DNA of 64,000 nucleotides from Bacillota bacterium (GTDB taxonomy: Bacteria; Bacillota; Clostridia; Christensenellales; Aristaeellaceae). The notes below the pieces were generated by a model, which saw only the letters and a program-made list of their open reading frames with translations, ran no database searches and had not been told where the DNA came from. The DNA lies in contig JAEWYP010000031.1 of assembly GCA_023395615.1 (NCBI GenBank), forward strand, positions 1 through 64,000, written 5' to 3'. The position numbers were made by a program, and so were the translations under genes. Below are positions 35,465-44,201 of the stretch, in pieces; position 1 is the first letter of the stretch; each line of letters opens with the position of its first letter.

Positions 35465-37210
35465 TTATTCAATCATACCGGCAATCAGCAGGTACGCGCC
35501 TGCCGTCCATGTCATCCACTCGCCCGGTGCGGCGCCCGTGTACGCGTTTAACATTCCGCCCAGCCCATAATGCGAAAGCATCGTGTCGCAAAAGCGCTTC
35601 GCCACGTCGCTGGCAAAGGCGGTTTCGCCCATGTCGCGCAGCGCGGAAATCAGCAGCAGGTTAAACGGCTGGTAGATAAACCCGCGCACCGCGTTGTGGG
35701 AGATGTCGCACAGCTCCCGCGCCTCCATTTTTTCTTTGTTAAAGCCATATTCGGTCAGGATATAGCCTTCCTTTTTCAGGTCGGCCACCAGTTTGTTTAA
35801 GATCGCGTCCGGCAGGCGATGGCCCAGCAGTACCGGCAGATAGCCCAGAATGCCATAATCCTTCTCGATCGTTTTGCCGTCCAGCGTGTGGGATACAAAC
35901 CGTTCGCCGTCCCAGAGGCGGTCGATCAGCCGCTGCTGCAGGTCGGCCGCGCGGCGATACCAGCCATTCCGCACCGCTTCCTCCATACCCAGCTCGCGCG
36001 ACATCTCGCCCAGTTCCTCATACAGCAACACCAGATAGGCGGGCAGGTCCGGCGTTACCATGCACGGGCTTTCCCGGAACGTGGAGCCGTCCTCCATGCC
36101 GCTTTCGTCGCCGCGCTCGTAATGTGGCAGGCCGTCCGCGCCGTCCTCCACCCGGTACGCGGCAAACCAGTCGGCCCACGCGGCCAGTTTCGGGTACAGC
36201 GCCGCCCGCTGCTCCGCCGAAACCTGCTGATAATACCCCAGCCTGCGCATCTGTTTCAGCGTCCAGCCCTGGATCGGCGGCCGGATGTTGGCAAACGTCC
36301 CACGGCTGTCGTCGTAATAATCCGGCAGTTGCCCGGTCTCGCTCTGGTAATCGAAGGGCACCAGCAGCTGGTCCCAGGCGTATTCCGCGTTATGGGCCAG
36401 CGCCAGCACCTGATAGCTGAGCTGCCACTGGGACGCGGGACCCAGCCGGGCCATGTACAGCATATTGCGTTTCACCAGCCCGCAGGGGCCGACCAGGAAC
36501 GACCAAAGATTCCACGCCGCTTTCATCCGCAGGCTTTCGTAGGGCGCTTTCAGCTGTGGAATGTTGGCGGCAAACGCGTTAAAATCCGCCTGCACGCCAG
36601 TCAGCGCTTGCTCGTACGCGGGATACTGCGCCCGCACGGTGCCGGAATGGGTAAACTCCTCCAACGAGGCGAGCATCCTGCCGTTCTCATCCGGCAACAG
36701 GTCGATTTTGCAGCGTCCGCAGCGCAGCTGATCCCAGTCCCACGGGGCGTCCACGTCCGCGCACCCGATGATGGGGTGGATGACGGTCGTAAGACAGGCG
36801 CGGTTAAACACCGTTTCCCACGCGGTTTTTCCGCGGGGTTTGGTTTCGCGGTCGAGTTCGCCGGTCGTTGCAAAGCGCAGCCCCAGCCCGTTTTCCGCGT
36901 TGATTAAGAGCAGGCGCGGCTCGGCGATGCACAGGCGAATCTCCCCGTAAAGCGTGCGCAGCACCAGTTCCGCGGGTTTCATCACGGCGGCAAACGGCAC
37001 CCGCTCCCCCTGATAGATCGGCTGCATGGCAAACAGCCGGTGCTGGCCCAGCACCGTTGCCGCGCCATGGCAGGTGCCAAGATAAACGTACGCGCGCCCG
37101 AACGCGTCGGAAGCCCCCGGCGCAAGATGAACGGTCAGGTAACTGCCGCGCCGCCCGAACGGACAGTCCGACAGGCTGGCAAAGCGGTCGCTCTCGTCTA
37201 CAAATTGCAT
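35465..37210 (-). CDS. (alpha/alpha)6-barrel glycoside hydrolase, GH63/MGH1-like
   Basis: This 581-residue protein has an N-terminal beta domain of about 200 residues. An (alpha/alpha)6 toroid follows with the family-type run MKAAWNLWSFLVGPCGL, QWQLSYQVLALAHNAEYAWDQLLVPFDYQSETGQLPDYYDD, GDESGMEDGSTF and DISHNAVRGFIYQPFNLLLISAL. The ESGMEDG segment corresponds to the ESG(M/W)DNS acid-bearing region of GH63 and mannosylglycerate-hydrolase-like enzymes. The exact family and sugar are uncertain (GH63, GH78-like and GH37-like enzymes share this layout). No signal peptide. AAAGGGG precedes the ATG. It lies between GH3 and two MoaF-like genes. Confidence 0.75.
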   Translation of the reverse strand: MQFVDESDRFASLSDCPFGRRGSYLTVHLAPGASDAFGRAYVYLGTCHGAATVLGQHRLFAMQPIYQGERVPFAAVMKPAELVLRTLYGEIRLCIAEPRLLLINAENGLGLRFATTGELDRETKPRGKTAWETVFNRACLTTVIHPIIGCADVDAPWDWDQLRCGRCKIDLLPDENGRMLASLEEFTHSGTVRAQYPAYEQALTGVQADFNAFAANIPQLKAPYESLRMKAAWNLWSFLVGPCGLVKRNMLYMARLGPASQWQLSYQVLALAHNAEYAWDQLLVPFDYQSETGQLPDYYDDSRGTFANIRPPIQGWTLKQMRRLGYYQQVSAEQRAALYPKLAAWADWFAAYRVEDGADGLPHYERGDESGMEDGSTFRESPCMVTPDLPAYLVLLYEELGEMSRELGMEEAVRNGWYRRAADLQQRLIDRLWDGERFVSHTLDGKTIEKDYGILGYLPVLLGHRLPDAILNKLVADLKKEGYILTEYGFNKEKMEARELCDISHNAVRGFIYQPFNLLLISALRDMGETAFASDVAKRFCDTMLSHYGLGGMLNAYTGAAPGEWMTWTAGAYLLIAGMIE

Positions 37211-37274
37211 GGTTTACCCCTTTCTTTGGCAATGTGCCGCGTCCCGCCGGAGCGGAACGCGGCACATTGATTGA

Positions 37275-39890
37275 TTATTTAGTTACACACACGCCGATGG
37301 AATCGGTTTTTGTTTCTCCCTCCAGCGTAAGCGACGCGGTCAGCGTAACCGCGCCGGGTCGGAGCGCGATGATGTTTCCGTTTTCGATCTTCGCGACGGT
37401 CTCGTCGGAGGACTGGAACGTAAACGGCAGGTCGGAAACGTTCAGGTGCTCGGCATCTTCCCGGGCCGCAGTCAGATGGATGGGGGTTTCTTCACCGGGC
37501 GCAAGCAGGTAGCGATCCGCCAGCATCGTAACGGCGGAGAGAGGGGCATGCCATTGCCCGCTAATCTTCACGGTAGCCCGCGACAGCACGGCGTCCTCGC
37601 CGCTGCCCCTGCCCAGCCAGAAGGCGTAATCGCCTTCCTCCACCTCGAAACGCTCGCGCCACGCATTCCAGAACTTCAACTCGCAAACCGGAACGGACAG
37701 CATAACCGTCTTTTTCTCCCCCGGCTGTAAAAACACTTTCTGAAAACCGACCAGCTGCCGGAGCGGTTTGTTGTCGTACAGGCTCAGCTTGCGGCAGTAC
37801 AGCTGCACCACCTCCGCGCCCGCGCGATCCCCCGTGTTGCATACCTCCGCCGCGACGGTCACCGTGTCGTTCGCGTCGTACCGCTCCCTGTTCAGACGGA
37901 AATGCGAACAGGTAAAATTCGTATAGGACAGGCCGTAACCGAAGGGAAAGCGAACCTTGCCCAGATAGTACAGGTAGGTACGGCCCCGCTCGGTGGACGT
38001 ATCGAACGGCCGCAGGCCGTATTCGCTGATGTGCGGCAGATCGTTCCCGTCGAAAAACCACGTCTCGGACAGCCGCCCGCTGGGGCTAACGTTGCCGAAA
38101 AGCACATCGGCTATCGCTGCGCCCTGCGATTCGCCCGCGTAGGTGGCGTTCAACAGCGCGGGCACCTCCCCAAGGAACGCGCCCGTAACGGGGCCGGAGG
38201 CGACGCACACCACGGCGGTGTTGGGGTTCGCCCCAAGGATTGCGCGAATTTTACCGTCCTGATCATAGGGCAGATCGAGAGACTGGCGGTCGGCCCCCTC
38301 GCGGGTCACGCTCGGGTCGGTTCCGGCAACCACAATCACCAGGTCGGCCTGTTTGGCGGCTTCCAGCGCCTCCGCCATCAGTTCGGCCTCCGGGCGGCCC
38401 AGATCCGCATCCGTAACCGGGTGGCGCGGCGCAACCTCCGGGCGGTTCATAAACTCCATAAACGGGGCGAATTTCGCGTGGCGCAGCGCCCGTTCGCTTT
38501 CGGGCACGCGCTGTTTCAGGTATTCTTCCGGCGTAAGGCCCGCGTCCGCGGCCGCCCTGAGCAGCACCGCCGTAGGCACCGGCCGTTCAAACTCATGCTT
38601 CGCCTGATTCCAACCCTTACGGTAGGTCACTTTGATCCCCTGTTTTTCCGCCTCGGCGCAAATCCCCGCGAGCGGCGGGATGGAAACCCGGGTGTCGCAA
38701 TCCATATGGGGGTTGCCGCCGATGGAGTAGCTGCCAAACTGGCGGTAGATCGCGTTGGGGCCGATGACCGCGATGGTACGGATTTTATCGGGCCGTATCG
38801 GCAGCAGATTCCCCTCGTTCCTCAGCAGGGTCAGCGATTCGGTCGCCGCCTGCCGGGCCAGCGCGGCGCTGTGGTCGGTGCACAGTTGCGCTTCGCCGTA
38901 TCCTGCAAAGGGGCGCGGGTCATCGAATTCACCCAGTTTAAAACGCGCCGTAAAGATGCGGATCAGCGCGCGATCCAGCCGGTCTTCCGAAATCAGGCCC
39001 TGCCGCACGGCGTCCATCAGGTACAGGTCATGCTCGATGCCGGTGCAGATGTCCGTACCCGCTTCCACACAGAGTGCCGAGGCCTCCGGCATGGTTTTGC
39101 CGTAAAAATGCCCGCGCAACATTCCAAACATCAGGGACGTGTTCGGCCCCACGTCGCCCACCGCGCCGTCGTCGGAGACGATATAGCCCTTAAAACCCCA
39201 CTCTTCACGGAGAATTTTCCGGATCAGGTGGTGGTTTGCGGAGGAGGGCACGCCATTGATACGGTTATACGAGGTCATGATCGAATACGCGCCGCCCTCC
39301 CGGATACAGCGTTCGAACACGGGCAGGTAATACTCCCGAAGCGTTGCCTCGTCCATGTTGGAGGAGCCGTTGCAGCGGTTATATTCCGAGTTGTTGGCGG
39401 CAAAATGCTTGGGTGTGGAGATCGCCTTGAAGTATTTCGGGTCCTGCCCCTGCAACCCGCGCACATACGCGGCCGCCAGCTTGCCCGCCAGATAGGGGTC
39501 CTCGCCGAAGCTTTCGTCGTTGCGGCCCCAGCGGGGGTCGCGGCCCATGTTGACCGTGGGGCACCAGTAGTCCAGCTCTTTGCCGATGGTGTTTCGCAGC
39601 GCGCGAATCTCATCCGAAATGGCGGTAGTAACCGCCTCAATCAGTTCCGGGTTCCAGGTCTGGCTCATCGCAAGGCAGGTGGGGAAACAGGTGGCCTGTT
39701 TAAACTCCTGTACGACCGCGGGGGTTACGCCGTGGGACGCTTCGTTCCACCAGTTCCATGAGCGAATCCCCAGCCGGGGGATGGCAGGCGCGTCGTGAGA
39801 AAGCTGAAGCGCCTTTTCCTCAAGCGTCAGCAGGCTCACCAGATGCGCAGCGCGCGCCTCAAAGGGTAGAGAAGGGTTTTGGTAACACAT
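37275..39890 (-). CDS. GH3 beta-glycosidase with C-terminal Ig-like domain
   Basis: This 871-residue GH3 has a beta-xylosidase/beta-glucosidase/arabinofuranosidase layout. The N-terminal barrel has WWNEASHGV, PTVNMGRDPRWGRNDESFGEDP, KHFAANNSE and the nucleophile Asp240 in GYIVSDDGAVGD. The second domain has the probable acid/base loop VTREGADRQSLDLP, and a fibronectin-III-like domain follows (VTVAAEVCNTGDRAGAEVVQLYCRK). The last about 75 residues (FTFQSSDETVAKIENGNIIALRPGAVTLTASLT) read as a bacterial Ig-like (BIG2) module, unusual for a protein with no signal peptide. It opens the minus-strand unit ending at 33512 and is divergent from the binding-protein gene at 40142. GGAGACC precedes the ATG. 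Confidence 0.92.
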   Translation of the reverse strand: MCYQNPSLPFEARAAHLVSLLTLEEKALQLSHDAPAIPRLGIRSWNWWNEASHGVTPAVVQEFKQATCFPTCLAMSQTWNPELIEAVTTAISDEIRALRNTIGKELDYWCPTVNMGRDPRWGRNDESFGEDPYLAGKLAAAYVRGLQGQDPKYFKAISTPKHFAANNSEYNRCNGSSNMDEATLREYYLPVFERCIREGGAYSIMTSYNRINGVPSSANHHLIRKILREEWGFKGYIVSDDGAVGDVGPNTSLMFGMLRGHFYGKTMPEASALCVEAGTDICTGIEHDLYLMDAVRQGLISEDRLDRALIRIFTARFKLGEFDDPRPFAGYGEAQLCTDHSAALARQAATESLTLLRNEGNLLPIRPDKIRTIAVIGPNAIYRQFGSYSIGGNPHMDCDTRVSIPPLAGICAEAEKQGIKVTYRKGWNQAKHEFERPVPTAVLLRAAADAGLTPEEYLKQRVPESERALRHAKFAPFMEFMNRPEVAPRHPVTDADLGRPEAELMAEALEAAKQADLVIVVAGTDPSVTREGADRQSLDLPYDQDGKIRAILGANPNTAVVCVASGPVTGAFLGEVPALLNATYAGESQGAAIADVLFGNVSPSGRLSETWFFDGNDLPHISEYGLRPFDTSTERGRTYLYYLGKVRFPFGYGLSYTNFTCSHFRLNRERYDANDTVTVAAEVCNTGDRAGAEVVQLYCRKLSLYDNKPLRQLVGFQKVFLQPGEKKTVMLSVPVCELKFWNAWRERFEVEEGDYAFWLGRGSGEDAVLSRATVKISGQWHAPLSAVTMLADRYLLAPGEETPIHLTAAREDAEHLNVSDLPFTFQSSDETVAKIENGNIIALRPGAVTLTASLTLEGETKTDSIGVCVTK

Positions 39891-39909
39891 CGGAGGGGTC
39901 TCCTTTCAG

Positions 39910-39922
39910 TTAACGCGTTTAA
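39910..39922. promoter_or_regulatory. Putative LacI-type operator before the GH3 gene
   Basis: TTAACGCGTTTAA, core AACGCGTT, lies 20 bases before the GH3 ATG and about 15 bases downstream of a TATAGT hexamer on the minus strand. It resembles the operators at 6952, 7131 and 51143 and may carry a LacI-family repressor or CcpA-like protein. Confidence 0.45.
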
Positions 39923-39987
39923 AGTGAGCCCACTATAGCATAGAACAAGTCTGATTTGGGACGTTTTAACATATTTAATGACCAACA

Positions 39988-40050
39988 TCAAGAATTGAAT
40001 ACCTGTCGCAGGCACCGAAGGAAATGAATATCCCAAATCAAATTGTGAAT
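39988..40050 (+). promoter_or_regulatory. Direct repeats before the orphan binding-protein operon, likely AraC-type sites
   Basis: 13-mers ending at 40000 (11 of 13 matches to ATAAGAAWYGAAT), 40029 (10 of 13) and 40050 (7 of 13, GAAT end kept). The last two are 21 bp apart and the last stops one base before the -35, the same geometry as at 33361. Confidence 0.5.
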
Positions 40051-40051
40051 A

Positions 40052-40080
40052 TATACAGACCGGGAATCGTGATGTATCAT
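40052..40080 (+). promoter_or_regulatory. Promoter of the binding protein-GH95-GH31-esterase operon
   Basis: TATACA, 17 bp, TATCAT. The weak -35 directly behind the repeat points to activator dependence. The transcript would start near 40087, leaving a leader of about 55 bases. Confidence 0.5.
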
Positions 40081-40141
40081 GTCTTTGTGATCAAAGCGTA
40101 ACGGACAGACAAACAAAATCGGATAAAGAGGGGGAACCCTG

Positions 40142-41824
40142 TTGAAACGTATCCTTTCCCTTATTCTTGCGTTCCTGCTCGCGGTTTCGGCGCCGTTTTT
40201 ATACAGTTCGGCACGCGCCGAAAAAACGGAATGCCCCGTTCTGGGCCTCGACGACTATTTCCCCCTGAAGGAACCGCTGAAACTGACAGCGCTGGCGATT
40301 AACACCGCGAGTCAGGTAAGTGTATCCAACAGCTATGTTCTCCGCTGGATTAAAGAAAAAACAAACATCGACCTTGAGATCGTAAACGAATTGTATGATA
40401 GCGACGGGGAAATGCAGCTTCGCCTGATGATGGCCTCCGAGAACCGCCTGCCGGACATCCTGCTGTGCACCCGGTGGAGCAAGGCTGAATGTACGCTGTA
40501 CGGTGCGCAGGGGCTGGTGATTCCCCTGCAAAATTACCTGGCCGACTGCCCCAACTGGAACCGCCTCAACGAAATCTGCGGGGAGCAGCACGTGAGCGAC
40601 CTGACCATGTCGGACGGAAGCATCTATTGCTACGGTTCCGTTAACGAATGCTACCACCTCACCCATCAGGCACGCATGTGGGTTTATCAGCCATGGATTG
40701 ATCAGCTATGCGGCGGCAAACTGCCGGAAACCACCGAAGAGTTTTACGATTACCTGCACAGGGTGGCGACAATGGACCCCAACGGAAACGGGATTGCCGA
40801 CGAAGTGCCGCTGACAGGGCAGATCGATTCCGGCTGGGCGACCGATCCGTTCACCTTTCTAAGCAACGCGTTCGTCCATAACAACAACATTCTGGGCTCC
40901 GCCAACCAGGTGATCGCCCCGGGCTGTTACGTGGCTCCGGGCGGCATCGTGCACTGCAACTGGGTGGAGGACGGATACCGGAACGCACTTCGGTATATGA
41001 ATCGGCTGTACGCCGAGGGCCTGCTGGACAGCCAGACCTATACGCAAAACGGGGAACAGATGAAGGCACGGGCAGAAGCGGAACCGAATCTGGTGGGAGC
41101 CGCACCGGGCGGCCTGATGCCGGAAGCGACATATGCCTTTATCTCCGACGGCAAGGACCACTGGAAGAACTGGACCTGTTTACCGCCGCTGGCCGGGCCG
41201 GACGGCACTCGCCTGAGTTATCAGGCAAACTACGATTATTTCTACAACTGCAACGGCCTCGTCACACGGGATTGCCAGTATCCCGAAGTTGCCGTTCGAT
41301 TATTCGATCTGCTGGCCAGCACAGAAGGCACGCTGGTGCAAAGCTATGGGGAAGAAAACGTGGATTGGGCCTATTGCGCCGCCGCCGACGGAGAAGCGAT
41401 GAACAACACCGTTCCGCTGTACCAGTACATCGGCAAAGCAACCGCTTTGCAGGGCTGGCCCCCCGATGTGGAAATCGGTTCGGCCTTTTTAGCCTTCCGC
41501 AACGCGATGCTGCTGAAAAAAGAGGAGTTTAACGGGGAAAAAGCCCTGTGGGACTGGGCCGATCTTTACCAGCCCTACAGCCCGGGCGAGGATTCCGTAT
41601 ATCCCAACATCGCATATACGGAAGAACAACTGCATCAGGTATCGCTGTATACGGCGACGATTAACAGCTATGTCGCGCAGGCGACCGTGCAGTTTATCAC
41701 CGGCAGTCTCAACATCGATACAGACTGGGAGTCGTACCTGTCCGTGCTGAACGGACTGGACCAGAAGGGGTATCAGGCACTGCTGCAAACGGCATACAAC
41801 GGTACGCTGGCCAACGCGCAATAA
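40142..41824 (+). CDS. Orphan oligosaccharide-binding protein (YtcQ/LplA type)
   Basis: This 560-residue protein starts at a TTG behind GAGGGGG. A signal peptide (LILAFLLAVSAPFLYSSARAE) has no lipobox. The mature part is a long CUT1 binding protein like the one encoded at 24253: MASENRLPDILLCTRWSKAE, YQPWIDQLCGGKLPETTEEFYDYLHRVATMDPNGNGIADEVPLTG with the same DPNGNGIADE calcium-type loop. No permease or ATPase gene accompanies it. It probably delivers a second ligand to the YteP/YtcP-type permeases encoded at 25953-27844, an idea supported by similar direct repeats at both promoters. Confidence 0.88.
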   Translation: MKRILSLILAFLLAVSAPFLYSSARAEKTECPVLGLDDYFPLKEPLKLTALAINTASQVSVSNSYVLRWIKEKTNIDLEIVNELYDSDGEMQLRLMMASENRLPDILLCTRWSKAECTLYGAQGLVIPLQNYLADCPNWNRLNEICGEQHVSDLTMSDGSIYCYGSVNECYHLTHQARMWVYQPWIDQLCGGKLPETTEEFYDYLHRVATMDPNGNGIADEVPLTGQIDSGWATDPFTFLSNAFVHNNNILGSANQVIAPGCYVAPGGIVHCNWVEDGYRNALRYMNRLYAEGLLDSQTYTQNGEQMKARAEAEPNLVGAAPGGLMPEATYAFISDGKDHWKNWTCLPPLAGPDGTRLSYQANYDYFYNCNGLVTRDCQYPEVAVRLFDLLASTEGTLVQSYGEENVDWAYCAAADGEAMNNTVPLYQYIGKATALQGWPPDVEIGSAFLAFRNAMLLKKEEFNGEKALWDWADLYQPYSPGEDSVYPNIAYTEEQLHQVSLYTATINSYVAQATVQFITGSLNIDTDWESYLSVLNGLDQKGYQALLQTAYNGTLANAQ

Positions 41825-41843
41825 AACCGGGGAGGTTTTTGGT

Positions 41844-44201
41844 ATGGACTATAAAATGATTACTCACCATCCGGCGGACGAATGGAGCGACGCGCTGCCG
41901 CTGGGGAACGGCCGCTTGGGCGCCATGGTGTACGGGCATACGTCGGTGGAGCGGATTCAGCTCAATGAGGACAGCCTTTGGTACGGCAAGGCGATGGATC
42001 GCAACAACCCACGCCTGAAGGACGCACTTCCGGAAATCCGCAGGCACGTGTTTGCCGGGGAAATCCAGCTGGCCGAGGATCTGATTCAACGCTACATGCT
42101 GGGTGCGCCGTATTCGATGGGCCATTATGAGTCGCTGGGCGAGCTGGACATCGGCGTGAACCGGCTTTCTCCCTTCGCCGCGGGCAGCGCGCCCAACAGC
42201 GACGGCGTGACCGGCTACCGGCAGGAGCTGGACCTGATGCGCGGCGTACACCGGCTGGACTGGGAGGAGAACGGCGTTCATTTTGTGCGGGAAACCTTTA
42301 TCAGTCATCCCGATCAAGCCCTGTGCATCCGGGTTCGCGCCGACCGCCCGAACACCCTCCAGCTCAGCGCACGGTTTGACCGCAGCCTGATTTTTGAAGG
42401 CATGGTGCCCGATCCCCGCCGCCCCGGGAACATGATCCGCGCGGGCGGCTGGGGCAGCATGTTTATGGAACAGAACCATACGCTGGATGCAAACACCCTG
42501 CTGGCAACCGGCAACGCAGGTGGCACGCGTTTCGCCACCGCCCTGATGATGACCTCCAACGGTGTTGTGGACGACCCATATACCCAGCTGTACACCTCCG
42601 GCGCGAGTTGCGTATGCCTTTTCCTGTCGGCCACCACAGACAACCGGGAAGCCGACCCCGCCGCCGCCGCGTTGACAGCCGTGCGCAGAGCGTCCCGAAT
42701 CGGTTTTGACGCGCTTCTGGCCCGCCATCTGGCGGACTTTGAGCCGTTGATGCGGCGCTGTGAACTGAACCTTGGTAAACAGAGCGAACAGCCGGTGGAC
42801 GAACGCCTTGCGAGTCTCCGGCAGGGCAACCCCGATCCGGCGCTGGAGGCGCTCTACTTTACCTACGGCCGGTATCTGCTGGTTGCCGGAGGGCGCGAGG
42901 ACTCCTCCGCATTAAACCTGCAGGGCATCTGGTGCCGCGATTTCGCGCCGATGTGGGACAGTAAATACACCACCAACATCAACCTGCAAATGAACTACTG
43001 GCCGGCGGAAACCGTACAGCTTGGCGAAACGCAGTTCTCGCTGTTCTCCCTGATCCGCACGGTCTGCGAACGGGGCCGCGAGACTGCCCGTGTGATGTAT
43101 GGCATGCGCGGCTCCGTCTGCCACCACAACACAGATTATTACGGCGACTGCGCACCGCAGGACCAGTACATGGCCTCCACAAGCTGGACCATGGGCGGCG
43201 CGTGGATGGCGATGCACCTGTGGGAGCATTACCTGTATACGCGCGATCTGGATTTTTTACGGCAATGGCGGCCGGTGATGCGTGAATTTGCCATCTTCTT
43301 CGTCGATTTCCTGACTGACGACGGTATGGGCAGGCAGGTCACCTGCCCCTCGCTGTCGCCCGAAAACCGTTACATCCTGCCGGACGGGTACGATACGCCC
43401 ATCTGCGCGGGCCCGGCGATGGATAACCAGATTCTGCGCGATCTGTTTGCCGCCTGCATCGAGGCGGATACGCTGCTGAACACACGGGATGAGTGGACAG
43501 AAGCGTTTGAGCAGAAACGGGCGCTGCTGCCGAAAGACCGCGTTGGTTCCAAAGGCCAGTTATTGGAATGGCGGGAGGAAGTGCCGGAGAAAACGCCGGG
43601 AATGGGCCACATCTCCCATCTGTATGGCGCCTATCCCAGCAGCCAGATCAACTGGCGCGACACGCCCGACCTGATGGCCGCAGTCAAACGTTCACTGGAA
43701 CTGCGCGAAGCCAACCATACGGATGGCGGCGGTTGGCCGCTGGCCTGGCGGATGTGCCAGTATGCCCGCCTGATGGATGCGGAAAAAGCGGGTCAGGCGG
43801 TGGATAAAATGGTTTCTCAGGCGACGAACAGCTTCCTCAATGGCCGCCGCATCTTCCAGATTGACGGCAATCTGGGGGCGACGGCCGGCATCGCGGAAGC
43901 CTTGCTGCAAAGCCATCTCGGGATCATCCACCTTTTACCCGCCCTGCCCCCCTCCTGGCGGGAAGGCTCGGTTCATGGGCTGGCGGCGCGTGATGGGATT
44001 ACGGTGGATATGCAGTGGGCGGATGGACGGCTGACCGCCGCGTCGCTTACGCCCGCACGTTCCGGGTCTATCGAGGTACGCTCGACCGAAACGCTCCGCG
44101 TGGAGCAGAACGGGCAACCCATTGCCAGTGAAAAAACAGAATACGGTTTCCGCTTTCAGGCGGAACCGGGAAAGACTTATCAGTTATGCCGATTGAAGTG
44201 A
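41844..44201 (+). CDS. GH95 alpha-L-fucosidase / alpha-L-galactosidase, canonical
   Basis: This 785-residue protein is a classical GH95 member: WSDALPLGNGRLGAMVYGHTSVERIQLNEDSLWYG at the N-terminus, then the (alpha/alpha)6 barrel. Catalytic equivalents of the Bifidobacterium enzyme AfcA are Asn378 and Asn380 (TNINLQMNYWPAE), general acid Glu507 (LSPENRY) and Asp674 (QIDGNLGATAGIAEA). HHNTDYYGD and HISHLYGAYPSSQI are also conserved. The family inverts and removes alpha-1,2-fucose or, in plant-glycan versions, alpha-L-galactose. No signal peptide. GGGGAGG precedes the ATG. It overlaps the GH31 gene. Confidence 0.93.
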   Translation: MDYKMITHHPADEWSDALPLGNGRLGAMVYGHTSVERIQLNEDSLWYGKAMDRNNPRLKDALPEIRRHVFAGEIQLAEDLIQRYMLGAPYSMGHYESLGELDIGVNRLSPFAAGSAPNSDGVTGYRQELDLMRGVHRLDWEENGVHFVRETFISHPDQALCIRVRADRPNTLQLSARFDRSLIFEGMVPDPRRPGNMIRAGGWGSMFMEQNHTLDANTLLATGNAGGTRFATALMMTSNGVVDDPYTQLYTSGASCVCLFLSATTDNREADPAAAALTAVRRASRIGFDALLARHLADFEPLMRRCELNLGKQSEQPVDERLASLRQGNPDPALEALYFTYGRYLLVAGGREDSSALNLQGIWCRDFAPMWDSKYTTNINLQMNYWPAETVQLGETQFSLFSLIRTVCERGRETARVMYGMRGSVCHHNTDYYGDCAPQDQYMASTSWTMGGAWMAMHLWEHYLYTRDLDFLRQWRPVMREFAIFFVDFLTDDGMGRQVTCPSLSPENRYILPDGYDTPICAGPAMDNQILRDLFAACIEADTLLNTRDEWTEAFEQKRALLPKDRVGSKGQLLEWREEVPEKTPGMGHISHLYGAYPSSQINWRDTPDLMAAVKRSLELREANHTDGGGWPLAWRMCQYARLMDAEKAGQAVDKMVSQATNSFLNGRRIFQIDGNLGATAGIAEALLQSHLGIIHLLPALPPSWREGSVHGLAARDGITVDMQWADGRLTAASLTPARSGSIEVRSTETLRVEQNGQPIASEKTEYGFRFQAEPGKTYQLCRLK

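Noticed and set aside
37902..39761. A 619-codon plus-strand open frame opposite GH3
   Set aside because: Shadow frame; composition is unlike a real protein and the opposite strand encodes an intact GH3.
44186..44201. Frameshift or fusion between GH95 and GH31
   Set aside because: Both reading frames are complete with their own catalytic residues; the overlap is ordinary translational coupling.
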